Part shown: in pieces, positions 25,548 to 32,715 of the stretch
Layout: each line of letters starts with the position of its first letter
Position numbering within the stretch: the stretch's first letter is position 1
Assembly: GCA_904390925.1 (NCBI GenBank)
Contig: CAJFMB010000004.1
Coordinates: forward strand, 1 to 63,772
Origin: an uncultured Subdoligranulum sp.
GTDB lineage: Bacteria > Bacillota > Clostridia > Oscillospirales > Ruminococcaceae
Direction of reading: 5' to 3'
DNA: 63,772 nt
The notes under the pieces: model-generated
What the model was told of the DNA's origin: nothing
Seen by the model: the letters and a program-made list of their open reading frames with translations, nothing else
Database searches by the model: none
Translations under genes and position numbers: made by a program

Positions 25548-27539
25548 TCAGGCCATCTGCCCGGCCACCAGTGCAGTGCCGGCAGGCAGGGTCACCTGTC
25601 CGGTCAGCAGGCGGGCAGGTGTTGTTTGCCAGGCAAAGGAATCAGTCCCGTCTGCCAGCAGCTGCCATGGTCCGTCGGGCAGCACCGCCGCATGGGGCAG
25701 GCTGTCGGCGTTGTACAAAAGCAGCAGCCGGGGCCAGCGGCTGCCGGGGCCTGCGTTGTCCAGCAGAAATGCCGCGCAGCGGCGGCCCGGACGGCTGGCC
25801 TGCAGCAGCCGGCGGGGTGCGGTCTCGCTCTTGTCGCACAGCGCGGGCAGCAGCCGGCGCAGCGCCATCAGGCCCCGGTAATACTCGGCCAGCTCCTGCC
25901 AGGGAGAGGTCCAGGCCCGGGTCCAGTCCAGCCGGTTGAGGGCAGCCGGCGACTGAAAGCTGTCCCGCAGGCCCTGCTTGGTGCGGCCGAACTCCTCCCC
26001 GGACAGGAGGAACCAGTGCCCCTGACAGCCGAAACAGAGGGCGGCGGCCAGCCGGTTGGCCCGCAGAATTTCGGGGGCGGGCCGGTCAAAGTTCTGGTGC
26101 GGGTCCATGGTGATGACCAGCTTGTCCCACAGCGTCCAGTCGTCATGGCAGGACAGGTAGCTGATGGTCTGGCTGGGGGCCCGGACGGCAAACCGCCCGC
26201 CCTGCACCCCGGCCCAGCCGGTGACGGCGTGGGCCAGGTCCTCCAGCCGGGCGCTGCCGCCGTTGACAAAGCCGGGCACCCCCGCGTGCAGGATATGTCC
26301 CTTGGCCAGGTCCCGGGTGGCATCGCAGAAGGCGCCGATGTTTTCATCCAGCCGGCACAGCGCCCGCTTGCCGGCGGCATGGGACCCCCGCCGCATGGCG
26401 GTGTGGTGGGCGGCCCAGGGCTCACCGTAGACCAGCTTTTCCCCGCGGCCGTAGGTTTCGTCCAGTGCAGTGCGGATGGACTGCATCAGGTCGGTGTCCA
26501 GCAGGCCCATCAGGTCAAACCGGAAACCGTCAAAATGGTATTCCTTCGCCCAGTAGAGCACCGATTCCCGGATATACCGGGCGCACATGCTGCGCTCGGT
26601 GGCCAGGTCGTTGCCGCAGCCGGACCCGTCGGAGGGGCTGCCGTCGGGGTTCTGCCGGTAGAAGTACCAGGGCTCGGTGCGCCACAGCCAGGAATCCAGC
26701 GTGTAGGTGTGGTTGTATACCACGTCCATAATGACACGGAATCCGCTGCGATGCAAGGACTGAATTGCTTCTTTCAACTCCCGGATGCGCACAGCACCGT
26801 CCGCCGGGTCGGTGGCGTAGCTGCCCTCCGGCACGTTGTAGTTCACCGGGTCGTAGCCCCAGTTGTAGCTGTCGCTGCCCTCCGGCACCGAGCCGTAGTC
26901 AAATACCGGCATCAGCTGCAGGTGGGTCACCCCCAGCCGTTTCAGATAGGCCAGGCAGGTGGGGTGCACACCGTCACCGTTCCAGGTGGTGTCCGTCAGG
27001 GTGAAAGCCAGGTATTTGCCCCGGTATTCCGCCGGTACACCGCTGGCCGGGTCCCAGGAAAAATCCTTCACATGGGTTTCATAGATGATGTCCTCGGGGC
27101 CACGGGCGGGCGCATGGTCCTGTGCCCAGCCCTCCGGGTCGGTGCGGCGCAGGTCAATGACCATGCTGCGCACCCCGTCCTGCCCGCAGGCGACCGCCCA
27201 GGGGTCGGCGGTGCGGCGGGTGACACCCTCCGCGTCGGTGACGGTGAAGTCGTAATATTGTCCGTCCAGATTGCCTGGCAGCCGGCACTGCCAGACGCCC
27301 CTGTCCCGGCGGGCAAGCTCCACGCACAGCAGCGGCTGGGAGCTGCCACCGTCCGGGTAGAGAAACAGCTGCACCGCCCGGGCAGTGGGGGCCCAGAGAC
27401 GGAACTCGGTGGCCTCGGGGGTCCACAGTGCCCCCAGCGGGCCGTCATAGTGGAAACTGCGGGCAAACGCCTTGGAATCGTACAGGCGCCTGCGGTTGGA
27501 AATTCCGACCGGAGGTTCGGAGGAAACAGCAGACTGCAT
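25548..27539 (-). CDS. pulA: Type I pullulanase
   Basis: A 663-residue GH13_14 debranching enzyme that hydrolyses alpha-1,6 branches. After an N-terminal CBM48-like domain (TEFRLWAPTARAVQLFLY, residues about 45-62) comes the type I pullulanase hallmark YNWGYDPVNYNVPEGSY near 270. The catalytic residues are in FDGFRFDLMGLLD, KLVYGEPWAA and YLSCHDDWTLWDKL. No signal peptide or anchor is seen, so it acts on imported branched dextrins or stored glycogen. AGGAAGGA lies upstream at somewhat long spacing. It begins 144 bp after malG, the largest gap inside the operon. A paralogue lies at 57642. Confidence 0.94.
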   Translation of the reverse strand: MQSAVSSEPPVGISNRRRLYDSKAFARSFHYDGPLGALWTPEATEFRLWAPTARAVQLFLYPDGGSSQPLLCVELARRDRGVWQCRLPGNLDGQYYDFTVTDAEGVTRRTADPWAVACGQDGVRSMVIDLRRTDPEGWAQDHAPARGPEDIIYETHVKDFSWDPASGVPAEYRGKYLAFTLTDTTWNGDGVHPTCLAYLKRLGVTHLQLMPVFDYGSVPEGSDSYNWGYDPVNYNVPEGSYATDPADGAVRIRELKEAIQSLHRSGFRVIMDVVYNHTYTLDSWLWRTEPWYFYRQNPDGSPSDGSGCGNDLATERSMCARYIRESVLYWAKEYHFDGFRFDLMGLLDTDLMQSIRTALDETYGRGEKLVYGEPWAAHHTAMRRGSHAAGKRALCRLDENIGAFCDATRDLAKGHILHAGVPGFVNGGSARLEDLAHAVTGWAGVQGGRFAVRAPSQTISYLSCHDDWTLWDKLVITMDPHQNFDRPAPEILRANRLAAALCFGCQGHWFLLSGEEFGRTKQGLRDSFQSPAALNRLDWTRAWTSPWQELAEYYRGLMALRRLLPALCDKSETAPRRLLQASRPGRRCAAFLLDNAGPGSRWPRLLLLYNADSLPHAAVLPDGPWQLLADGTDSFAWQTTPARLLTGQVTLPAGTALVAGQMA

Positions 27540-27683
27540 GAAAAAGATCCGTCCTTCCTGTGTAAAATGCCAGGATCCGGAAAACAGAACGGCCAGACCG
27601 CCGGAAATCCGGCAGCCCGGCTGCTCTGGATCAGGGAATGGTGGAAAGCGTATGGATGTCAGGGAATGACGGCAGCCGGACCA

Positions 27684-28547
27684 TCAGCCTTTGACAGCGC
27701 CGGCCATGCCGTTGACATAGTATTTCTGCAACTTCAGGAACAGGATGGCGATGGGGATCGAGATCAGCACCGCACCGGCAGCAAAGCTTGTGTACCAGTT
27801 GTCAATGTACTCTTTCTCCAGCATGCGCCACAGGCCGATGGCCACCGTGTACTGGTCGGCGTTGGCCCGGCAGATCACCTTGGCAAAGATGAAGTCCACC
27901 CAGGGCGCCGTGAAGGAGGTGAGAATCTGGTAGATGATGATGGGCTTGGACAGCGGCAGCGTGATGCGGGTGAAGATCTGCCACCGGGTGCAGCCGTCCA
28001 GTAGGGCGGCCTCGTCCAGCTCCTTGGGCATGGTGTCAAAGAAGCCCTTGATGATCTGGAAGCCCAGTGCCGCGCCGCCGGAATAGCACAGGATCAGGGC
28101 GATGCGGACGTTGTTGCCCTCGGTCAGGCCGACGGCTTTGAGGATGAAGTAGACGGCCACCATCGACATGAAGCCGGGGAACAGGCCCAGGATCATGGCC
28201 ATGTTCATGTAGGGCTTGCGCAGCTTGAAGCGCAGGCGGCTCAGACAGAAGGAGGCCGACAGCACAAAGAAACTGGACAGCAGGCAGCTGAAGATGGCGA
28301 TGATCAGGGTGTTTAAAAACATCTGCGGGAAGTTGAGGATGGTGGTGTCGGTGAACAGCTTGATGTAGTTGTCCAGCGTGTAGGTCTTGGGGAAGAAGGA
28401 GGAAACATAGCTGCCCTTTTCCCCGCGGAAGCTGGTCAGGATGACCCACAGCACCGGGAACATCCAGATCACGGCCAGGATGGCCAGGATGGTGTGGACA
28501 ATGATGTTGTTGCGCAGGCGAATCCCCTTGGCACTTTTCTGTTTCAT
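27684..28547 (-). CDS. malG: Maltodextrin ABC transporter permease (MalG-like)
   Basis: A 287-residue inner subunit of a carbohydrate uptake ABC importer of the MalG group with six predicted membrane helices. The ATPase-docking EAA loop is in ELDEAALLDGCTRWQIFTRITLPLSKP near residue 180-205. The start shows the MalG-like HTILAILAVIWMFPVLWVILTSF. It begins 2 bp after malF with GGAGG in front. It pairs with malF; the substrate is inferred to be maltodextrin from the enzymes encoded downstream. Confidence 0.93.
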   Translation of the reverse strand: MKQKSAKGIRLRNNIIVHTILAILAVIWMFPVLWVILTSFRGEKGSYVSSFFPKTYTLDNYIKLFTDTTILNFPQMFLNTLIIAIFSCLLSSFFVLSASFCLSRLRFKLRKPYMNMAMILGLFPGFMSMVAVYFILKAVGLTEGNNVRIALILCYSGGAALGFQIIKGFFDTMPKELDEAALLDGCTRWQIFTRITLPLSKPIIIYQILTSFTAPWVDFIFAKVICRANADQYTVAIGLWRMLEKEYIDNWYTSFAAGAVLISIPIAILFLKLQKYYVNGMAGAVKG

Positions 28548-28549
28548 GC

Positions 28550-29944
28550 TCAGATGCCTCCTTCTTCACGGTAGGATTTGCTGTTGCGGTAGGTGAGCAG
28601 CGAGCCGATGGCCAGAATGATGAAGGTGAGAATGCCCACCACGGCGCCCACATTGTAATACTGCTTGTCGATGGTCAGCTTGTACAGCCAGGTGACCAGC
28701 AGGTCGGTGCTGCCGGCGGTGGAGGCAAGGTCGGTGACCGGGTCGCCGCCGGAAAGCAGATAGATGACGTTGAAGTTGTTCACGTTGCCGGTGAAGGTGG
28801 CGATCAGGTAGGGGGTGGTCACATAGAGCATGTAAGGCAGCGTGATGCGGAAGAAGGTCTGGACCGAGTTGGCACCGTCCACCTTGGCGGCCTCATACAG
28901 CTCGGTGGGAATGTTCTGCAGCACGCCGGTGAGCTGCAGCAGGGTGTAGGGCACGCCCACCCAGATGTTGATGACAATGACGGTGACCCGTGCCCAGGTG
29001 GGGTCGGTGAAGAAGGGCAGGCTGGCGCCCTCGGCGATGACGCCCAGCTCCCGCAGCAGCACGTTGATGGCGCCGTCCGGCTGCAGCATGGTGCGCATGA
29101 TCAGCAGCGAGACGAACATGGGCACGGCACAGGGCAGCACGAAGCAGAAGCGCCAGAATCCCTTGGCCCGGGTCTCCTTGCGGTTGATGACCACAGCCAG
29201 GATCATGCCGGCAATGTAGTTGGTGAAGGTGGCAAAGAACGCCCAGACCAGCGTCCAGATCAGCACGCTCCAGAAGGTGGAGCCCAGCACCGAGTTGGAG
29301 TCAAACAGGGTGGCGAAGTTTTCCAGCCCCACCCAGTCAAACAGCACCAGATGGTTGTCGATCTTACTGTAATTGGTGAAGGCCATGCAGATCATGAAGA
29401 TCAGCGGCAGGATGGTCAGCGCACCGATGAAGATCATCGGCGGGGTCATCAGCAGGCGGTAGAGGTTGTCATCCAGCAAAGCCTTCAGATCCTCCGCAAA
29501 GCTGTTCACATGCTTGCCTGCCCTGGCCCGGCACTCGGCCCGGTAGGCGCTTTTCAGGGTGCCCCGCCAGATCCAGAACATCACCCCGGTCAGAATCAGG
29601 GTGGCCAGGCCGTAAAGCAGCAGCAGGATGGACTGGTCGCCCTGGGTGTACTCAAACACCTGCAGCTCCTCGTTCCAGAATTCCTGCCGCTCGACAGTGC
29701 CCAGACTGCCCAGCATATAGATATTATGGAAGCCGTTTGTCACCATAAAGGCGATGTAGGCGATCTCGGCGGCCAGGAACAGTATCCCCTTGACCACCTG
29801 CTTGTGGACGATGTTGCCGTACCCCATCACCACTGCCGAGAGCTTTGTCTCAAAGCTGCCCTCCTTCAGGGCAGCCAGGCAGGTGTAGGGGGTCTCGAAT
29901 TCCGGCGCCCGGCGGCGGATCTTGGCCGCAGTAATCCCATTCAT
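28550..29944 (-). CDS. malF: Maltodextrin ABC transporter permease (MalF-like, N-terminally extended)
   Basis: A 464-residue MalF-type permease, longer than the usual ~300-residue Gram-positive sugar permease. The first 150 residues add two membrane helices (IVHKQVVKGILFLAAEIAYIAFMV, ILLLLYGLATLILTGVMFWIW), like the extended MalF/MdxF form. The six-helix core follows from about 165, with the EAA loop ELYEAAKVDGANSVQTFFRITLP near 365. GGGAGG precedes the ATG. It lies between the binding protein (36 bp) and malG (2 bp). Confidence 0.93.
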   Translation of the reverse strand: MNGITAAKIRRRAPEFETPYTCLAALKEGSFETKLSAVVMGYGNIVHKQVVKGILFLAAEIAYIAFMVTNGFHNIYMLGSLGTVERQEFWNEELQVFEYTQGDQSILLLLYGLATLILTGVMFWIWRGTLKSAYRAECRARAGKHVNSFAEDLKALLDDNLYRLLMTPPMIFIGALTILPLIFMICMAFTNYSKIDNHLVLFDWVGLENFATLFDSNSVLGSTFWSVLIWTLVWAFFATFTNYIAGMILAVVINRKETRAKGFWRFCFVLPCAVPMFVSLLIMRTMLQPDGAINVLLRELGVIAEGASLPFFTDPTWARVTVIVINIWVGVPYTLLQLTGVLQNIPTELYEAAKVDGANSVQTFFRITLPYMLYVTTPYLIATFTGNVNNFNVIYLLSGGDPVTDLASTAGSTDLLVTWLYKLTIDKQYYNVGAVVGILTFIILAIGSLLTYRNSKSYREEGGI

Positions 29945-29980
29945 TCAGAAATCCTCCCTTGTGTAAGTATCCGGCGGCGG

Positions 29981-31213
29981 TTACGAGATGCCGTCGCTGT
30001 TCATGGCATCGTTCATGGCCTCGGTCTGCTCGGCGGCGTTCTCGTGGGTGACGGTGCCGTTGCGGATGCCTTTGCCCATGTTCTCCACGGGGGTCCAGCA
30101 GTTGTTCATGGCGGCCACAAAGGGCTGCAGGACCGAGGTGCGGTCAAAGGTGTCGTTCTGGGCGGTCACCAGCGGATCGGCGGCAATCTCGGGGTCGGCC
30201 AGCAGACTGGTGTTGCAGGGGATGACGTTGCGCAGCTCATAATGCAGCTGCTGTGCTTCGGCGGAACCCAGGTAGATGGCCAGCTGCACTGCCTGGACCG
30301 GGTATTCGGTGTTGGAGTTGACGCCGATGGCCTTGCTGCCGGCGTAGGCGTACATCTGCTTTTCCTCGCCGTTCAGGGTGTAGGTGGGCAGGGCGGCCAC
30401 GCCCATGTTGTCGCCCAGAATTTCCTGGATGGAGGCGACATCCCAGGAGCCGGTGAAGATGGCGTTGATGCTGCCGTCCCGCAGCCCTGCCATGCCGGAA
30501 CCGTCGGCATCCACCACAAAGTTGGGATTGTTGTACAGATCAATCAGATAATCGGTGACCTCGGCAGCCTTTTCCCCGCCGAAATCGGCGCCCAGTTCCT
30601 CCTGGGTGCCGTCCCCGAACAGGGTGCAGCCGTTGCCGAAGTAGAAGGCGGGCAGATACCAGGAGTTGGTGAAGGGGAAGCTGACCACGCCTTTTTCCAG
30701 CATGGTGTCCAGGTTCTTCACATCCTCCTCGGAAAAGACGCTCTTGTCATAGTACATGAACCAGGTGTTGGTGGTGAACGGCACACCGTAGACGTAGCCG
30801 TCCAGCGTCAGGCTGTCCACCAGCGTCTGGCTGTTGGTGGCCTTGATCTCGTCGGCGTAGATGCCGCCGATCTTGGCCAGGGCGCCGGCGTCGGTCAGGG
30901 TGGTCAGCGTGTCGTTGGCAAACAGGAACACGTCGGCGCTGGCCTCGGCGTCCTGGCTGACGGTGGATGCGGCACTGGCCTCATCCGCCACGCCGTAGAC
31001 GAATGTGATGTCCCATTCGGGGTGCATCGCGGCAAATTGCTCGCAGCAGGTCTGCAGCCATTCGCCGCTTTCCCGGGACTGGTCCTCCGAGGGACTCCAG
31101 ACCATCAGACGGACGCTCTCGGTGCCGCTCTCACCGGAACAGCCCGTCAGCAGCCCTGCCAGGGAAGCGCCCGCCAGGGTCAGGGCGAGCGCTGCGGACA
31201 GTTTCTTACGCAT
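29981..31213 (-). CDS. malE: Extracellular maltodextrin-binding lipoprotein
   Basis: A 410-residue family 1 solute-binding protein anchored by a lipid. The signal peptide KLSAALALTLAGASLAGLLTGC ends at a lipobox cysteine near residue 25, followed by SGESG. The mature domain contains family 1 binding-protein features: VRLMVWSPSEDQ at the start, DVFLFANDTLTTLTDAGAL, YGVPFTTNTWFMYYDKSVF near 140, and FTGSWDVASIQE near 240. ATG 31213 (MRKKLS) has GGAGG upstream. It is the first gene of the nine-gene operon, read from the promoter at 31376-31404. No ATPase gene follows the permeases. Confidence 0.92.
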   Translation of the reverse strand: MRKKLSAALALTLAGASLAGLLTGCSGESGTESVRLMVWSPSEDQSRESGEWLQTCCEQFAAMHPEWDITFVYGVADEASAASTVSQDAEASADVFLFANDTLTTLTDAGALAKIGGIYADEIKATNSQTLVDSLTLDGYVYGVPFTTNTWFMYYDKSVFSEEDVKNLDTMLEKGVVSFPFTNSWYLPAFYFGNGCTLFGDGTQEELGADFGGEKAAEVTDYLIDLYNNPNFVVDADGSGMAGLRDGSINAIFTGSWDVASIQEILGDNMGVAALPTYTLNGEEKQMYAYAGSKAIGVNSNTEYPVQAVQLAIYLGSAEAQQLHYELRNVIPCNTSLLADPEIAADPLVTAQNDTFDRTSVLQPFVAAMNNCWTPVENMGKGIRNGTVTHENAAEQTEAMNDAMNSDGIS

Positions 31214-31296
31214 TTGGCATTCCTCCATCCAGGTTACAGGGTCGGATTCCGGTGCGGCAGAACCCGGCCGGGTCGGGCAGACGCCACAGATCGAAA

Positions 31297-31312
31297 GTTT
31301 CGGACCGTTTCA
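31297..31312 (-). promoter_or_regulatory. GTTTCG-type operator pair, distal to the malE promoter
   Basis: GTTTCG at 31297 and GTTTCA at 31307, 10 bp apart in direct orientation, lie in the malE leader between promoter and gene. They probably bind the divergent LacI-family regulator. Confidence 0.45.
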
Positions 31313-31349
31313 ATCTGTGCTATCTGCGTCGGTTTTACGAAAACTGAAT

Positions 31350-31365
31350 GTTTCGTATTGTTTCG
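31350..31365 (-). promoter_or_regulatory. GTTTCG direct-repeat operator just downstream of the malE promoter
   Basis: Two exact GTTTCG hexamers at 31350 and 31360, 10 bp apart. On the transcribed minus strand they read CGAAAC and begin about 10 bp past the -10, a position expected for repression. Confidence 0.5.
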
Positions 31366-31375
31366 AGCTGACTTT

Positions 31376-31404
31376 ACTATAGACCCGTTTTTTGCGTTCT
31401 GCAA
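31376..31404 (-). promoter_or_regulatory. Predicted promoter of the alpha-glucan operon
   Basis: Minus strand TTGCAG (31399-31404), 17-bp spacer, TATAGT (31376-31381). It would give a malE leader of about 155 nt. Confidence 0.65.
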
Positions 31405-31501
31405 GACTTTTTTACAGGAATATGAACGATTTGTGAATGCTGTACAACAAAAGTACGGGGAATTTGGCCAGTCTGCCAAGGCGCTTTCGGGACACTCTGT
31501 G

Positions 31502-31527
31502 CGAAACAACCCGAAACATCACGAAAC
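31502..31527 (+). promoter_or_regulatory. Triple CGAAAC array upstream of the lacI-type gene
   Basis: Three exact CGAAAC hexamers begin at 31502, 31512 and 31522, so all face the same side of the helix. The array is about 35-60 bp upstream of the regulator's -35 and about 100 bp upstream of the malE -35. It is likely a regulator-binding site. Confidence 0.5.
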
Positions 31528-31561
31528 GCACAAAAACAGAACGGCCATTTTTGTCAATGCG

Positions 31562-31590
31562 TTGCCTTTTGCCGGAACACTCGCTATAAT
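31562..31590 (+). promoter_or_regulatory. Predicted promoter of the LacI-family gene
   Basis: TTGCCT (31562-31567), 17-bp spacer, consensus TATAAT (31585-31590), about 55 bp before the ATG. Confidence 0.7.
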
Positions 31591-31644
31591 AGAAAGTGAA
31601 AATTGTGAAAACCGGCGGCTCTGCCGGGAAAGGGGGACTTCTGA

Positions 31645-32646
31645 ATGGCGACCATGGCGGATATTGCCAAAAAGGTGGGGGTCTCCAAGGGGACGGTGTC
31701 CAAGGCCATCAACGGTGCCCCGGACATCAGCGAAACTTTGCGAAAAACCATTCTCGAAACGGCGGTGGAACTGGGGTATCTGCGGGCGCGGCGGGGTGCT
31801 GCGCGCACCCTGGCCATCCTGGTGGAGAACATGGGCTACACCAAGCCGGAGGATTTCGGCACCGACATTGTCACGGGATTCCGCCAGATGGCGGAACCGG
31901 CCGGCTACAATGTGCAGGTGACCGAACTGAGCGTGGACCTGGAGCGGACCACCCGCTATGACGAGTACATGCTGCAACAGGGGTATCTGGGGGCATTGCT
32001 GCTGGGACTCAGCCTGGAGGACCCCTGGCTGGAGGATTTCCGCACCAGCCACACCCCGGCGGTGCTCTACGACAACCTGGTGCAGCCCAATCCCACGGTG
32101 GCCACCCTGGGCATGGACAACAACGAGGCGGTGGGCCAGGCGGTGGCGGCACTGCGGGCCATGGGCCACCGCAAGGTGGGGTACCTGAGCAGCGCGCTGG
32201 GGTCCCACATCTACCGGGTCCGCTACCAGAGCTTTTTCAATGCCCTGCGCCAGAACGACCTGCCCGATGACCCGTCGCTGGCGGGCACCAGCTTTTTCTC
32301 CTCCGAGACACTGGATGCCCATCTGCCCCGCCTGCTGGAACAGGGGGTCACGGCGATCCTCTGCAGCTCCGACCTGCTGGCCCACACCGTCATGATCCGC
32401 TGTCAGGAGCTGGGGCTGCACATCCCCCAGGACATCAGCATCATGGGCTTTGACGACCTGGCCTTCTGCGCCCACACCTCGCCGCCGCTGTCCACCATCC
32501 GGCAGGACCGGCTGCAGCTGGGCAAAAGCGGCTACTATGCGCTGCAAAGCCTGCTGGACGGGGTGCCCATCAGCAGCCTGCTGCTCCATGCGCCGCTGAT
32601 TCTGCGCGGGTCCACCGGTCCCGCCCCCCAGCGGCAGAGCCAATAA
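31645..32646 (+). CDS. LacI-family transcriptional regulator of the alpha-glucan operon
   Basis: A 333-residue LacI/GalR regulator. The N-terminal helix-turn-helix is MADIAKKVGVSKGTVSKAING (residues 4-24). A periplasmic-binding-like sensor domain follows with GFRQMAEPAGYNVQVTEL, VATLGMDNNEAVGQAV, GHRKVGYLSS and CSSDLLAHTVMIRCQELGLHIPQDISIMGFDDLAF. It is divergent from malE and shares an intergenic region rich in GTTTCG/CGAAAC hexamers, so it probably represses the operon and responds to a maltodextrin-related ligand. Two further in-phase CGAAA hexamers lie inside its own 5' coding region (near 31727-31747). Confidence 0.9.
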   Translation: MATMADIAKKVGVSKGTVSKAINGAPDISETLRKTILETAVELGYLRARRGAARTLAILVENMGYTKPEDFGTDIVTGFRQMAEPAGYNVQVTELSVDLERTTRYDEYMLQQGYLGALLLGLSLEDPWLEDFRTSHTPAVLYDNLVQPNPTVATLGMDNNEAVGQAVAALRAMGHRKVGYLSSALGSHIYRVRYQSFFNALRQNDLPDDPSLAGTSFFSSETLDAHLPRLLEQGVTAILCSSDLLAHTVMIRCQELGLHIPQDISIMGFDDLAFCAHTSPPLSTIRQDRLQLGKSGYYALQSLLDGVPISSLLLHAPLILRGSTGPAPQRQSQ

Positions 32647-32654
32647 AACAAAAC

Positions 32655-32706
32655 TGCCCCGGCATCCGGCTGAACTTCAGCCGGATGCCGGGGCATCTGC
32701 TTTTTT
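32655..32706. terminator. Bidirectional intrinsic terminator
   Basis: A long near-perfect stem TGCCCCGGCATCCGGCTGAA against its complement (32655-32695). TTTTTT follows at 32701 on the plus strand and GTTTTGTTTT on the minus strand. It separates the convergent regulator and uvrA-like genes. Confidence 0.92.
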
Positions 32707-32715
32707 CCAATGGAG

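Noticed and set aside
27540-27683. Small gene or terminator between malG and pulA
   Set aside because: No frame with a ribosome binding site. The GCCGGATTTCCGGC hairpin lacks a T-run, so it probably does not end transcription.
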